The notes under the pieces are model-generated. The model was not told the DNA's origin, ran no database searches, and worked only from the letters and a program-made list of their open reading frames with translations. 22,915 bases of DNA from positions 1-22,915 of IMG/VR virus record IMGVR_UViG_3300009508_000067; one strand, 5' to 3'. Made by a program: the position numbers and the translations under genes. This document shows positions 1-10,574 of the stretch, one piece after another (within the stretch, counting starts at the first letter, position 1; each line of letters begins with the position of its first letter). The stretch comes from a virus.

Positions 1-3000
1 ACACTAGATAAAATAACATATACTGATGCCACTAAGGATCTTAAAGATACTGAGGTATTAAAAGCAGGTGATGAACTTATGGTTCAGAGCGGCACTAAGA
101 ACACTAGATATAAAATTACAAGAGTTGATGGTTCAACTAATCAAGTTGAGTTATTAACGGTTGAGGGTTATGAGTCTATTAAAATCGGAGCGAATCAATT
201 AGGTATCTATAAAAACGATGTTGCTAATTTAAACATTGACCTTAATGTAGGATTTAACGAGAGGATGATAGTTTTTGTTAAGGCAATAGATCCGGATTCA
301 AAAATATTAGCTGAAAACTGGTCACCTGGTATTGGCTTATATACAAATGAATTAACGCTGATTCAGGCTGATGGCTCAGAAATTAGACTTGATGACTATT
401 ACAAAACTGAAGTTGCTGACTTTGGTAGATACATCAGCGCTCTTAAAGAGGATGCTATCCCACCGGCAGCACAGGGTATTACCCCAGACTCTCCAACCTT
501 AAATCTTAACAACTTTAAGGTAGTACAAATTAACTCGCACCTAACAGCGAATGATGCGGCTGACAAGATTAAGAAACTTTCAGCTGATAAGGTTAACGTT
601 GAAGAAAAGATTAAGAAGTTAGATGAAACTATTGTTAAAAAGAGATCTGAGATTTCTACTAAGAAATATGAATCTAATATTCAAAAAGATAAAGACAAAA
701 ATGAATTAAGCTCTCTTATTACTGAGAGGACTAGTGAAACTAATCTTTATAACAGTATTGTTAATCAAATTCAATCTTTAGCATCAGGTACTAATGCAAC
801 TAATGTTACGCCTAAATACAGAGTTAGAGGTTTCTGGTCTGTACCAAGTGCAAAAAAAGTTGCAGATACAGTAGATCAAAATATTGTCCAATTTGTTATA
901 CAATATAGATACTTGTCTACTAGTGGAAAAGCAGGTGAAGTTACTCAACTTCCATTTACCGAAGGTACTAGAGAGAAAACAGCTGTATTCTCAAATTGGA
1001 ATGAAATTAAAACTAAAGCTAGGGACAGATATAGAAACTCATTTACAAATAAATTTGAGTGGCAAAATAGTTTGGTTGAAGATGCGCAAGAGGTTAACTT
1101 TAACCAATTAGATATTGCAATTAACGAAGGTGAATTAGTAGAGATTAGAGTTAAGTCCGTTTCTGAAGCTGGTTATCCTGCTAACCCGATTTATTCTGAT
1201 TGGTCAGAAGCAATCACTATTGATTTCCCTATTACAGAAATCGATACAACTAATGTTGAATCTTTATTATTATCAAATGCTGCTGAAACCGCGGCTGTTA
1301 AAATTTCAGAAGAATTAACATCTAAAGGCGTATTTACACATATCGATGATAGTTTTAGTGCTAATGAAAAATATTATGCGCACAACGCTACAAGTATTGC
1401 GTCTGGTTTTCTTTCAGCTGAACAAAAACCAATTTCAGTATATGATAAGATTGCCGAATTAGAAGCACAAATAGCAGCACTTAAAGGTACTGTTGAAGTT
1501 GAAATCGGTGAATTGGTTGTTAAAATCATGGACGAGGACGGTACGGTTACTGTTATTAATAACGGTACTAAAAATCAAATCTTCGCTGGATATTACGCAG
1601 ATGAGGTTGCAAGTTTAACAGTTAAGAAAGGACATATTGTTACTAAAACATTTAAACTTTTATTAGAAAACACCAAGGCCACTAAATTAGAATTAGTTTC
1701 TAGATTGGTTGGTGATAGAAATCTACCGGCATACAGATCTTCTGCAGCAGGTTCTGCTATTGCAGATAACGGGTTTGGTGTTACCTTAAATGATAATGGA
1801 GCAAATGACACAGATAATAAAATAAGCTCAGACAACTATTATACATCAGAAGGTAAATATGATTTGGTTCCTATTCAATATCAAAATATAGATTCTAAGT
1901 CGATTCAATCTTATGATTTGTTGGCTGAAGCACCATACCAATCGGCACAAAGACGTGGACAATTTGTATACTCTAGATTTATGGATGTTTCTAATCAAAA
2001 CCCACTATACATAACAGAGTCTCTATTATCTACTACGGGATCTTCATTAAATAATTATGAATACTCACTAAATTACGCGGAATTCCAACCATTGACGTCA
2101 AATGTAGATTTAATTACTCCAACTGGTAATGGTACATCTGTTGATTTTATATGGACAGGAACTTTTGGCAGATACAATAATGGCGGAGTAACTAACTTAA
2201 GCGGAGAATTTTCAGCAGCAAAAGTTGATGTGTGTAGTATTTCATCGTCTGCATTAATAGGTTCTGCAAATTACAACAACGGTTTGTTTATTCATAAAGA
2301 CCACCCGGATTTAGAAAACCTATACGCTGATGCACAGGAAACTGCAGTAAACGAAAATAATGTTAGTGATACTGAGCAAAGGGCTAATATACAATCAATG
2401 GTTAACAATGCAATATATACGATGCCTATAAGTGCAACGTATGCGAGTGGAACTTCGTTTGTATATAGTAGTCCATTAATTGGAAATTCTTTTTCACCAT
2501 CTGCTGTTAATTCAATTAAAGCTACTAAACAATTAGCATTCCAAAAAACTTCTAATTTAATAACAGAAGGCGATAGGACTTTTAAAATGTCGTTTGGCGC
2601 TAATGATCAATATCTTTTAGGTGGTCGTTCTTGTGGAGCTTTCTTATTCTTATCACCGATTAACTTAAATACATTAAGTGTTGGCGGTGACAGCAAGCAG
2701 AGTAGAAAAGAAATTAAGGGTAGAGTAGCCACATTAGATAATTCCAATGCATTGTCTGTTGATATCATATTCCAATATAGAATGACTGATTATTACGGTA
2801 ACGATGCTTCAAGTGATATTGGTAGAATCGGTGGACAGGCTAAACTAAAATTCCCTAACTTAACATATACCAAAAAGATTGGTTTAGATATATTTGATAA
2901 ATATGATCAACAGTTCTCATTTGATCTAGAAGTATTCGCTAAATACAGTCCTAAGGGTAAAAACTTAAATTCTATTAGAGCCGCAAAGTTGACGAGATTC

Positions 3001-3009
3001 GCCACATAA
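1..3009 (+). CDS. Large tail/baseplate-like structural protein, 5'-truncated
   Basis: The frame is open from base 1 to the TAA at 3007-3009, giving 1002 codons. The ATG at 79 is therefore probably internal and the true start lies upstream of the window. A Lys/Glu-rich heptad-like segment (about 541-783) looks like a coiled coil. It is followed by a beta-rich stretch (about 811-1230) ending in YSDWSEAITIDFP, which resembles a fibronectin type III domain. A second short helical segment (IAELEAQIAALKG, about 1447-1485) precedes a long Thr/Asn/Ser-rich beta-type C-terminal half. No catalytic motif is visible. The composition and the position beside other virion genes suggest a tail, baseplate or fibre component. 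I do not recognise a specific T4 counterpart, and the structural call is an inference from architecture and context. Confidence 0.7.
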   Translation, partial: TLDKITYTDATKDLKDTEVLKAGDELMVQSGTKNTRYKITRVDGSTNQVELLTVEGYESIKIGANQLGIYKNDVANLNIDLNVGFNERMIVFVKAIDPDSKILAENWSPGIGLYTNELTLIQADGSEIRLDDYYKTEVADFGRYISALKEDAIPPAAQGITPDSPTLNLNNFKVVQINSHLTANDAADKIKKLSADKVNVEEKIKKLDETIVKKRSEISTKKYESNIQKDKDKNELSSLITERTSETNLYNSIVNQIQSLASGTNATNVTPKYRVRGFWSVPSAKKVADTVDQNIVQFVIQYRYLSTSGKAGEVTQLPFTEGTREKTAVFSNWNEIKTKARDRYRNSFTNKFEWQNSLVEDAQEVNFNQLDIAINEGELVEIRVKSVSEAGYPANPIYSDWSEAITIDFPITEIDTTNVESLLLSNAAETAAVKISEELTSKGVFTHIDDSFSANEKYYAHNATSIASGFLSAEQKPISVYDKIAELEAQIAALKGTVEVEIGELVVKIMDEDGTVTVINNGTKNQIFAGYYADEVASLTVKKGHIVTKTFKLLLENTKATKLELVSRLVGDRNLPAYRSSAAGSAIADNGFGVTLNDNGANDTDNKISSDNYYTSEGKYDLVPIQYQNIDSKSIQSYDLLAEAPYQSAQRRGQFVYSRFMDVSNQNPLYITESLLSTTGSSLNNYEYSLNYAEFQPLTSNVDLITPTGNGTSVDFIWTGTFGRYNNGGVTNLSGEFSAAKVDVCSISSSALIGSANYNNGLFIHKDHPDLENLYADAQETAVNENNVSDTEQRANIQSMVNNAIYTMPISATYASGTSFVYSSPLIGNSFSPSAVNSIKATKQLAFQKTSNLITEGDRTFKMSFGANDQYLLGGRSCGAFLFLSPINLNTLSVGGDSKQSRKEIKGRVATLDNSNALSVDIIFQYRMTDYYGNDASSDIGRIGGQAKLKFPNLTYTKKIGLDIFDKYDQQFSFDLEVFAKYSPKGKNLNSIRAAKLTRFAT

Positions 3010-3017
3010 TAAATCTG

Positions 3018-3028
3018 GATATATAATA
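3018..3028 (+). promoter_or_regulatory. Candidate late-type promoter element GATATATAATA
   Basis: This exact 11-mer lies in the 55-base gap before the giant structural gene, 47 bases upstream of its ATG. The same 11-mer occurs three more times in the window, each time shortly upstream of a gene. T4 late promoters use a single TATAAATA element, so an AT-rich single-box promoter fits a T4-like phage, but the assignment is inferred from recurrence and position. Confidence 0.5.
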
Positions 3029-3064
3029 CAGACAGGTGGACTGTGTATAAAAAGATTTAACTAA

Positions 3065-6000
3065 ATGGCATCAATCATATTAAAAACTGATCTAGGTTAT
3101 TCAAGTGCTATAACAGCATGTGGCGCAACCGGAACAACTGAATTATCTGAATTATTTCATGAAGGCGCGCTAGGGGCAGGTACACTACTATTTACGACTC
3201 CTGGATTAGAACTTGGGACACAATTTGATGGACAAGATCTTTGGTGGCGATTAAGTGATGATACTGTTGTATTACTTATCAGTTCCGTTGGTGAGGTCAT
3301 TGAAATTGAGGAGTGTGCGGTAGTAACTCCGACACCAACTGCGACAGAAGTTGAGCCTACACCTACGCCGACAGCGACAGAAGTTGAGCCTACACCTACG
3401 CCGACAGCGACAGAAGTTGAGCCTACACCTACGCCGACTGCGACAGAAGTTGAGCCTACACCTACTGAAACTGAAGTAGTAACTCCAACTCCGACACCAA
3501 CGCCGGAACTTACAGCGACTGCAACACCTGAACCTACAGCGACTGCAACGCCCACACCAACTGCAACATCAGATAATCCACCAGTTGCTATTAGTGCAAC
3601 ATACGATGTGGCATGGAATGATATAGTTACTATTACACTATCTGGTTCTGATGATTTTGATACTAATAATTTAACGTACAATATAGTAACGGCGCCTACC
3701 AAAGGAACATATACTATTGTAGGTAATATAGTAACTTATACACATACCTCAACACTGGTAGGTTCTGATTCGTTTACGTTTACCGTAACAGATTCTGCAA
3801 ATCAAACATCTGCACCTGCTATCATAACTATTAATCCAGAGAATTCTGCACCAGTTATAACCACAACCAGTACGAGTGTTTTACAAAATACCACTAGTAT
3901 GTTTATTGTAAATGCGACAGATGCTGATGGTGATCCAGTATCGTTTATACAAATAACAGCAACCCCTAATGGAACTATATCATTTGTTCAAAACGATAAC
4001 ACTTCTATAAAGGCTACATATACCCCTAATGCAGGTTATTTTGGTAATGATAGTTGGGTAATTAAAGCAATTGATTCCAAAGGCGCTGAATCTGCACCAA
4101 CAACTATCAATATTGAGGTTGAATATTCTCCTGTATTTAGTTTTCAGATAAGCTCGTTCGGTAGTGATCCTAATACAATGTGTATCGCTCCAACACTGGC
4201 GACTGGCTACGGAAGTACCGTGCAGGCAAATAATGTTGCTCAATTATCTGGCGGTGATTCTATTTTTTATGATCAATCTTTATTAAATAAATTTACACCA
4301 CCAAACGCGACAGATGTGTATATTACTGTCTCAGATAATAGTGCCACAAGTGTATTAAAAATTAACAGCAGCGGTCAAATTGTAACTAATGGTATTATTC
4401 CATGTACTGTTTCGGTAAACTCTAGTTCTACTGCGGTTTTATATGCAACTAACACAATAACACATTGTGCTGAAGATTATCAAGAAATAACAGTATGGTA
4501 TGATGGCGCGTCTCAAAAAACACTTCCTCAATTAGTAGCTGACAACACACCTCTGTTTATTAGTGAATATTATTCAGATTTATATACAAGTACCGGAGGC
4601 GCTAGTACGATAGGTTTAATTGATAGTGGTATTTACAGCGAAGCTCCTGCTGGCACATATTATAAAAGATCTTTGGTTAATGATTGGGGATTAACTTCTA
4701 TCGGAACATTTGAATGGTATTGTGAAGAGGATATTGTTAACGTTACATATAGTTTAGTAGCTAACAAATCAAATTTATCAGATCCTAGTATAAATGAATT
4801 TTGTAACGGCGTTGTTACGAACACCACTTTGTGGTATGTTAGACCAGAGGGTACTGCGCCTTTTACTGATCTTTTAGGATTAGCTAAATCTAACACACCT
4901 GTTTATAAAACTGAATTAGGTGCAACTAGCGAAGATCAAATAGATTTATTTGAATCAAATGTGTTTAATGATCTTTCTGGCTATTTAATTTGGGAAAATC
5001 CAGGCGATGGCGCTAATTTAAAATGGTATGGTTATGACTCAGACGGACTTACTGTTTCCGGATCAAGTATAGTATCGAGTGGTCAGTGTTCGACTTATAT
5101 AAAGCCCAACATAACTAATAATACCATATCTAGACCGGAACCTGGTGTAAATGATATAAATGTATTTTATGGTTTTTATTCATTAAATCCGGAAATAGAA
5201 GGGCCTGAGGCTGGTAATAATACAGAAACTTTATTCTGGCCAATATATGTTATTAATGGACTACACACGGACGTTTCTAGTGATGCTGGTAGCTATATAA
5301 AAACATTTATTGATACTTTATCATTTGGTAATGTAATCAAGACCAGCGGCTTTGATAGTTGTTTAGAGTATAGTGTTAAAATAACCGCAGAAGATATTGA
5401 CGATGCCATTGCCCTGCTTAAGGATTCAGGTATCACATCTCAACAAAGGCCAGTTGTTTCAGCTGGCGTTGAAATAGGTTTAAGTAGTGAAGTTAAAGTT
5501 GATGTATATGAAAGTATAGCATCTAGTTTCTGTGTTATAGGTGATAATTCAAGCGTTACAACTACATATACTTTCCCGTTTGTTGAGGGTTATGAAACTG
5601 TTTCTGCTGGACCAAACTTTAAAACAGAAACTAACTATAAATTAGACAATGTAGCTAAACCACTATTAAGAACTAACCCCAAATTATCAGGTAACGTTAA
5701 ACTAGTTACAAGTTCAGATGGTTCAGTTTATATGGAAAGTATCAGTGCTAGTAAAGATTTAGCTGGTATAAAATACAAGAAGAGTCCAATAAATCCTAAT
5801 GGTAATTATTCAACCGATGTTGCTAATTTCTTTAAGAAAAACGGCACCACATCTGATCTTGTTTATTTAACTAAAAGATCCGAGTCGGACTTGACAGTAT
5901 TAGATTCTTATAATAAACAAATAGAGGAAGAGTATCAATATGGTACTACATATAATTATTCTAAAAACTACGATGAGAGTTATAGGATGTTGGCACCTAT

Positions 6001-9000
6001 TTGGGCTGATAATAACATGCCAAACAATTTTGTTATATTTAAAGTTAAAAACCCAGGGGGTGTTGATGCATCTGGTGTTACTTTAGACAATGCTAGGAGG
6101 ATTCAAGAGATATTAAGGAACGCTGAGATTATCAAAACTTTTGATTTATCTAAAAAATCAAACCTGGGTAAATACATCAGGGCACATGTACAACAGGAAA
6201 CATTCCCTAAATCACCTATTACTGTTTCGCTTGGCAAAAATGAAGTTACTAACTATAATGGTATTGATTTGTCTTCTGGTGAATTAACTAGTAAGGGTGA
6301 ATATATCTACAAAGACTTCGTAGAGACTGATAAAGCTTTAATTGAAGCTAATGACTTTATCACAGACGGTTTTAGAAGAAACAATATTTTATGTGCCAAT
6401 CTTTTAAACTTAGAATTTTTATTTGATGATAATGATTCTAGCGATTATAGCATTAATAGGTATTTCGGTCTTTACGTAGATGATATAGATTCGGGCTTTG
6501 GTGAAATAAGTTCAATATCTAATAATGTTATTAAATTCGCAGGGGTTTCGTCTTTGGTAAATCCAAGTAAACCAACAACTGCAATTCCAACACATAAACA
6601 AATGAGTACTACGCCAACGCTTGGTTATGTATTAATTAATGGTGTATACTATAAGATATCTAATTCAGGTCTTTATGATTCTCTAAATCTAGAAGTTAGA
6701 ATTGATGATTCTACTGGAGATATTCCTAGCACTATAGGTATATCACATACTGGCAAATCTGTCGATCTAATAAAAAATGACGAAAGAGGCTACGATTTTG
6801 TTAAAATGTCTATTGTAGATGTGCCAGACAGTAATGATAAAATTGCTGTGGTAGCATCAAGAGAGGAGTCTTATAAATTTACTTTTATTAAACAAACACC
6901 GGGAGAGGGTATTAATATTCGATTAGAAGATTCACAGGGAACTCACAATTTATTTGATAATTCTTTATTGTTAGGGTCTACTCTTCAGGAGACTGCTGGT
7001 AATATTGAGTCGGCGATAAGTGATCCAGATAAAATAACAATCTACAGAAAGACTAGTGCTGTTGGTAATTACCACATTAGTTTTGATTATCAATCACAGT
7101 CTATTGTTTTAACTGAGATTGAAACAAACCTAGGTGATCTAAACATGGCGGTAACCGGAGCTATAAGTTCTATAATAAGAGTTGATCAAATTCAAACCAA
7201 TATTAATATTCAAAACAGAACATATTCTGCTAATTATACTTTACCGAAAGGAACTTATAGTGGAAAATTCTTCTCTAACCAAGGTACATTAAGTGATATT
7301 GCCTCTGCATTAGCAGGAGTTATTCATGCAGATGATAGTCCTTTAGATGCTTATAATATCGGGTCTGATCTTTGGGTTAAAGCTAGGGTTCCTGGATATA
7401 AGTTATTACAACATGCTGTTTTAGTTAACAAAGAAAATGTAATTGATTTTATAGATGTTGACAATATTGATTTTAATAATATTTTAAAATTAAGAAAAGG
7501 TGCGGGTTACATTCTTTCTAAGTGGGATGCTCATTATTTAAACGGAGGTAATTCTACTAGTAAATCAGTTTACATAAACAATACAACATTAAGCGAAATT
7601 TCAGTAGGAGATTATTTAGAAACTAAATATGCTGGTATATTTAACGAAGTAATAGATATTGTAGAGGATATAAGTATACCTAATTCTACTAGATCAAAAT
7701 TAATATTAAGCTTAAAATCCGATATTAAAGACGGGGAGGCTAGAGTATTTAGTGAGAATATTGTAAAAATTGGTTTATTTTCAGCATATAACATATACGA
7801 TATGAACTTTGACTTTTATGATACTACTAACTCAGATCTAAAAGAACTAGATTATGAAACTACGGCAAATATTGCATATGAACCATATGAAAATGCCATA
7901 CTTAATATTGATCCAATTACGGGAGAATACAATACAACATTATCTGCTAATGATATTTTTAGCGATAATTATCCACTAAAACCTATTAATTATTTCTCTA
8001 ATTTATCTGGTATTTTATCAGAAGAATCTGTTGATGATATTTCTGCTGAAATTATAACTAGTGAATTTGATAGACTAAAAGAGAATCAATTAAAAGAGTT
8101 TGCCACTAATTCGAGAGTGGTTCCAAATATAAACAAATGGGTTTTAAAAGATTCTTTAACAGTTAGAGATCAACCTTATTATCTAAATACTAACGAAGCA
8201 TTTGGTAGAACAAACTTTTCACCTGATTTAAGTGCTACTGAACGTAGTAAAGATGATATGACACATGAGTGGTTCTATATGGAGAAGAAACCTAGTTATT
8301 TAAGATATGATGAATTAAACAACACATTCTCATATATTAATTTTATAGAGGATTTTGAATTAACTCCAAATTTATTTAAGAGTACTAAGAATAATTATTT
8401 TGATAAATTTATGATTACTGAAGGATTTGAAAAGAATCTAAACAGTGATGATGTTCAGGGCATATATGATACATTCGGCGGGTATACTAGGGGTTATTTA
8501 AACCCAGATGATATTAATAACACGTTTTTTAAGACTGACCTTAAAAAGAAATATACTTTAATTGACGGCGGAGATACTGGTGCCTTTGCGAGTACTATAT
8601 TTAAAGGTTTAAAAGTTGTCTTAAAAAATAGAAAAGAATTTACCAATAAAACCGCGCTAGACTTTGTGAAAAGCAGTGAGTTTAATGGATATAAGTTTAG
8701 TATTCTATTAAAAACTAATAATGATGTTACTAATAACGATGTTGAATTTGAAATAATACAAAATAAAAAGTTTAAGTTTGTAATATTCTTCATTACTTTA
8801 AATCTTGGTGATTACTGGATTAAAGGTAATATGAACAGAAAAATGTTATATGAATTAAAACACAAAATCGTATACGATCACACAATAGAAGATTATACTT
8901 ATGCGAATACACCATTTGACGGTGCATTAAGTTGGAATACTGCAAATTTCTCTGAAGGTTCACCATATACGATTGAAGGTATAAATCATTTTGACGGAAG

Positions 9001-10114
9001 TATCCCTGATTTTGAAAATCAAATTGTTTTAGGTGAAAATGGATTATACGGTGATGTGTTAATGGATTTATATCCAACTACGCCTGGTAATACTATCTAT
9101 AAGTTTAAAGTGTACTCTGTTGAAAACTCAAGTACCATTAAAGTTGTTGGACCTCCAGTTAATGTAAACGATCCAGACGATGTTTTAGACGTAGCATATT
9201 TACCTAATAACATCCAAAGAAGAATAAAATATTCATATGTCGATGGAGGTACTAATATACATGAAACTATTTTAAATAAGATTTCTATAAACAGTGTAGC
9301 CAACATGATTAACTTAAACGATGATAGTGTTACATATACTACGGTCGAGGAAGATGGTACAATTAATAATAATAGATTTACTATTAATTTCGAGGATGGT
9401 ACTGAAATAGTTAAATATGCAACTCTTTCTGTGGAAGAAGATAATGATAAACCTAAAAGTTATAAACTGTTTAAAGGTATTATTGGATATAATTTGACTA
9501 GAGAGGATGATGCTTTATATTATCCATTCTTGATTAGACACGCTGGAGCATATACGGTAGATTTTAGACCAGTTGTTACATTCACAGACATGTATACTCA
9601 TTTTAAATCTAATAGAATTCAAGCAAGTGCAGATCAAAGAGAAGTTGGTTTTGAATCAATAATGTACAAACACTCTCTTACAAATAGTTACGAATTAACT
9701 ACGGCTAAAGCTTATTATGAAAGATACAATCGATGTGGTACTACATTTAATATTGGGTTTATACAAGACGGTGGCGTACATGACGGTAGCTGGGGATTAA
9801 TTAAAAATCATTTCTATCATAAAATAAATGAAACTAATCCTACTGGTATTACTAAATTGTCAGAGTCTTCTGATAAATTACCACTATATCCATTAATTGA
9901 TGAGATTGCAATTTCTAAAAAAGATGTTAATGTATTTAGATCTTCATGGGATTTTGGTTACTACACTAGATCTCTTTCAGGTGGAAAAAGCGAAGATGTT
10001 CCAGGAACCGTAGACAATACAGAAGAAAGATCTTACTTAGCATCAACTGCTATGAAAGTTAAGAATGAATATAATCTTTATTCGTTTAACTATCAAGTTA
10101 TTGAAAGTAAATAA
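3065..10114 (+). CDS. Giant (2349 aa) multidomain virion protein with Pro/Thr stalk and Ig-like domains
   Basis: This very long virion or host-contact protein starts at an ATG in an A-rich context. Residues 1-84 form a small module ending at Cys84. Residues 87-169 are a Pro/Thr/Glu stalk built on tandem ATEVEPTPTPT units. Residues 171-257 and 259-353 are two bacterial Ig-like (Big_9 or cadherin-like) domains, recognised from patterns such as DSFTFTVTD and TPNAGYFGNDSWVIKA. Three further cysteine-bounded modules follow (C373-C447, C468-C553, C580-C675). The remaining roughly 1670 residues are beta-rich and aromatic, with no enzymatic motif that I can identify. It lies between other structural genes. 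A baseplate, tail-fibre or adhesin role is inferred: the modular N-terminal part looks like a display arm and the long C-terminal part like a virion-embedded scaffold. A promoter-like element lies 47 bases upstream. Confidence 0.75.
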   Translation: MASIILKTDLGYSSAITACGATGTTELSELFHEGALGAGTLLFTTPGLELGTQFDGQDLWWRLSDDTVVLLISSVGEVIEIEECAVVTPTPTATEVEPTPTPTATEVEPTPTPTATEVEPTPTPTATEVEPTPTETEVVTPTPTPTPELTATATPEPTATATPTPTATSDNPPVAISATYDVAWNDIVTITLSGSDDFDTNNLTYNIVTAPTKGTYTIVGNIVTYTHTSTLVGSDSFTFTVTDSANQTSAPAIITINPENSAPVITTTSTSVLQNTTSMFIVNATDADGDPVSFIQITATPNGTISFVQNDNTSIKATYTPNAGYFGNDSWVIKAIDSKGAESAPTTINIEVEYSPVFSFQISSFGSDPNTMCIAPTLATGYGSTVQANNVAQLSGGDSIFYDQSLLNKFTPPNATDVYITVSDNSATSVLKINSSGQIVTNGIIPCTVSVNSSSTAVLYATNTITHCAEDYQEITVWYDGASQKTLPQLVADNTPLFISEYYSDLYTSTGGASTIGLIDSGIYSEAPAGTYYKRSLVNDWGLTSIGTFEWYCEEDIVNVTYSLVANKSNLSDPSINEFCNGVVTNTTLWYVRPEGTAPFTDLLGLAKSNTPVYKTELGATSEDQIDLFESNVFNDLSGYLIWENPGDGANLKWYGYDSDGLTVSGSSIVSSGQCSTYIKPNITNNTISRPEPGVNDINVFYGFYSLNPEIEGPEAGNNTETLFWPIYVINGLHTDVSSDAGSYIKTFIDTLSFGNVIKTSGFDSCLEYSVKITAEDIDDAIALLKDSGITSQQRPVVSAGVEIGLSSEVKVDVYESIASSFCVIGDNSSVTTTYTFPFVEGYETVSAGPNFKTETNYKLDNVAKPLLRTNPKLSGNVKLVTSSDGSVYMESISASKDLAGIKYKKSPINPNGNYSTDVANFFKKNGTTSDLVYLTKRSESDLTVLDSYNKQIEEEYQYGTTYNYSKNYDESYRMLAPIWADNNMPNNFVIFKVKNPGGVDASGVTLDNARRIQEILRNAEIIKTFDLSKKSNLGKYIRAHVQQETFPKSPITVSLGKNEVTNYNGIDLSSGELTSKGEYIYKDFVETDKALIEANDFITDGFRRNNILCANLLNLEFLFDDNDSSDYSINRYFGLYVDDIDSGFGEISSISNNVIKFAGVSSLVNPSKPTTAIPTHKQMSTTPTLGYVLINGVYYKISNSGLYDSLNLEVRIDDSTGDIPSTIGISHTGKSVDLIKNDERGYDFVKMSIVDVPDSNDKIAVVASREESYKFTFIKQTPGEGINIRLEDSQGTHNLFDNSLLLGSTLQETAGNIESAISDPDKITIYRKTSAVGNYHISFDYQSQSIVLTEIETNLGDLNMAVTGAISSIIRVDQIQTNINIQNRTYSANYTLPKGTYSGKFFSNQGTLSDIASALAGVIHADDSPLDAYNIGSDLWVKARVPGYKLLQHAVLVNKENVIDFIDVDNIDFNNILKLRKGAGYILSKWDAHYLNGGNSTSKSVYINNTTLSEISVGDYLETKYAGIFNEVIDIVEDISIPNSTRSKLILSLKSDIKDGEARVFSENIVKIGLFSAYNIYDMNFDFYDTTNSDLKELDYETTANIAYEPYENAILNIDPITGEYNTTLSANDIFSDNYPLKPINYFSNLSGILSEESVDDISAEIITSEFDRLKENQLKEFATNSRVVPNINKWVLKDSLTVRDQPYYLNTNEAFGRTNFSPDLSATERSKDDMTHEWFYMEKKPSYLRYDELNNTFSYINFIEDFELTPNLFKSTKNNYFDKFMITEGFEKNLNSDDVQGIYDTFGGYTRGYLNPDDINNTFFKTDLKKKYTLIDGGDTGAFASTIFKGLKVVLKNRKEFTNKTALDFVKSSEFNGYKFSILLKTNNDVTNNDVEFEIIQNKKFKFVIFFITLNLGDYWIKGNMNRKMLYELKHKIVYDHTIEDYTYANTPFDGALSWNTANFSEGSPYTIEGINHFDGSIPDFENQIVLGENGLYGDVLMDLYPTTPGNTIYKFKVYSVENSSTIKVVGPPVNVNDPDDVLDVAYLPNNIQRRIKYSYVDGGTNIHETILNKISINSVANMINLNDDSVTYTTVEEDGTINNNRFTINFEDGTEIVKYATLSVEEDNDKPKSYKLFKGIIGYNLTREDDALYYPFLIRHAGAYTVDFRPVVTFTDMYTHFKSNRIQASADQREVGFESIMYKHSLTNSYELTTAKAYYERYNRCGTTFNIGFIQDGGVHDGSWGLIKNHFYHKINETNPTGITKLSESSDKLPLYPLIDEIAISKKDVNVFRSSWDFGYYTRSLSGGKSEDVPGTVDNTEERSYLASTAMKVKNEYNLYSFNYQVIESK
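3341..3472 (+). repeat. 33-bp tandem repeat encoding Pro/Thr stalk
   Basis: Four units begin at 3341, 3374, 3407 and 3440, exactly 33 bases apart. Each begins GCGACAGAAGTTGAGCCTAC and encodes ATEVEPTPTPT. The first three are nearly identical and the fourth diverges in its last nine bases. The unit is a multiple of three, so gain or loss of copies would lengthen or shorten the stalk without breaking the frame. Confidence 0.9.
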
Positions 10115-10117
10115 GAA

Positions 10118-10573
10118 TTGGATGAGATCTTAAAAAACTCTATCAATGATACAGAAGTATTAATGTTTGAAGACGAAAATGAAATTATTGCTGATTTCTA
10201 TATCACAGACGTTGCTACTAGAATTCTAAGGACTGATGGTGTATTAAATGCCATTAGAAATTATGTAAGCGCACAAAATTCTGCCGGAGATAAGACTACG
10301 CTAAATGACGACGCTGATTTCTATATTAATAAAAATGTTATATCACAGTTTGTTGTTGATTCTATTCAATTATACACTAAACGTTTTAAGGGTAGTGCTT
10401 CGAGTATTGTAAACACTGTAGATATTAATTTAATTGGTGACGGAGGATTTTCCCCTGACAATAATTTTACTTATAAATCACATAAACAAAAGCCTATGAA
10501 TTTTAGGTTGATATATAATAAAAGATTAGGATATTCTTACGACATCAAACCTATGATAAAAATAAAGTCATAA
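10118..10573 (+). CDS. Small probable structural protein, TTG start
   Basis: An open frame of 151 codons begins three bases after the stop of the giant gene and lies in the same reading frame, separated only by TAA and GAA. The first usable start is TTG at 10118; the first ATG is at 10163, 15 codons in. Starting at TTG keeps the acidic stretch DEILKNSINDTEVLMFEDEN. The remainder is mixed alpha/beta with a basic C-terminus (KPMIKIKS). I see no family motif. Its placement between the giant protein and the tail fibre suggests a virion component. It could also be a C-terminal extension of the giant protein made by stop readthrough. The gene's last 60 bases contain a GATATATAATA element that may serve the fibre gene. 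Confidence 0.65.
   Translation: MDEILKNSINDTEVLMFEDENEIIADFYITDVATRILRTDGVLNAIRNYVSAQNSAGDKTTLNDDADFYINKNVISQFVVDSIQLYTKRFKGSASSIVNTVDINLIGDGGFSPDNNFTYKSHKQKPMNFRLIYNKRLGYSYDIKPMIKIKS
10510..10520 (+). promoter_or_regulatory. Candidate late-type promoter element inside upstream gene
   Basis: An exact copy of GATATATAATA lies within the end of the preceding coding region (encoding part of RLIYNKR), 65 bases upstream of the collagen-like fibre gene's ATG. Because it is also coding, chance is harder to exclude here than for the intergenic copies. Confidence 0.4.
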
Positions 10574-10574
10574 A

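Noticed and set aside
3341-3472. CRISPR-like direct repeats
   Set aside because: The 33-bp units are contiguous with no spacers and encode a regular Pro/Thr peptide in frame.
3157-3702. 181-codon open frame on the - strand rich in Val/Gly
   Set aside because: It is the complement of the Pro/Thr-repeat coding region; repetitive codons remove stops on the other strand. It lies wholly inside the giant gene and has no start context of its own.
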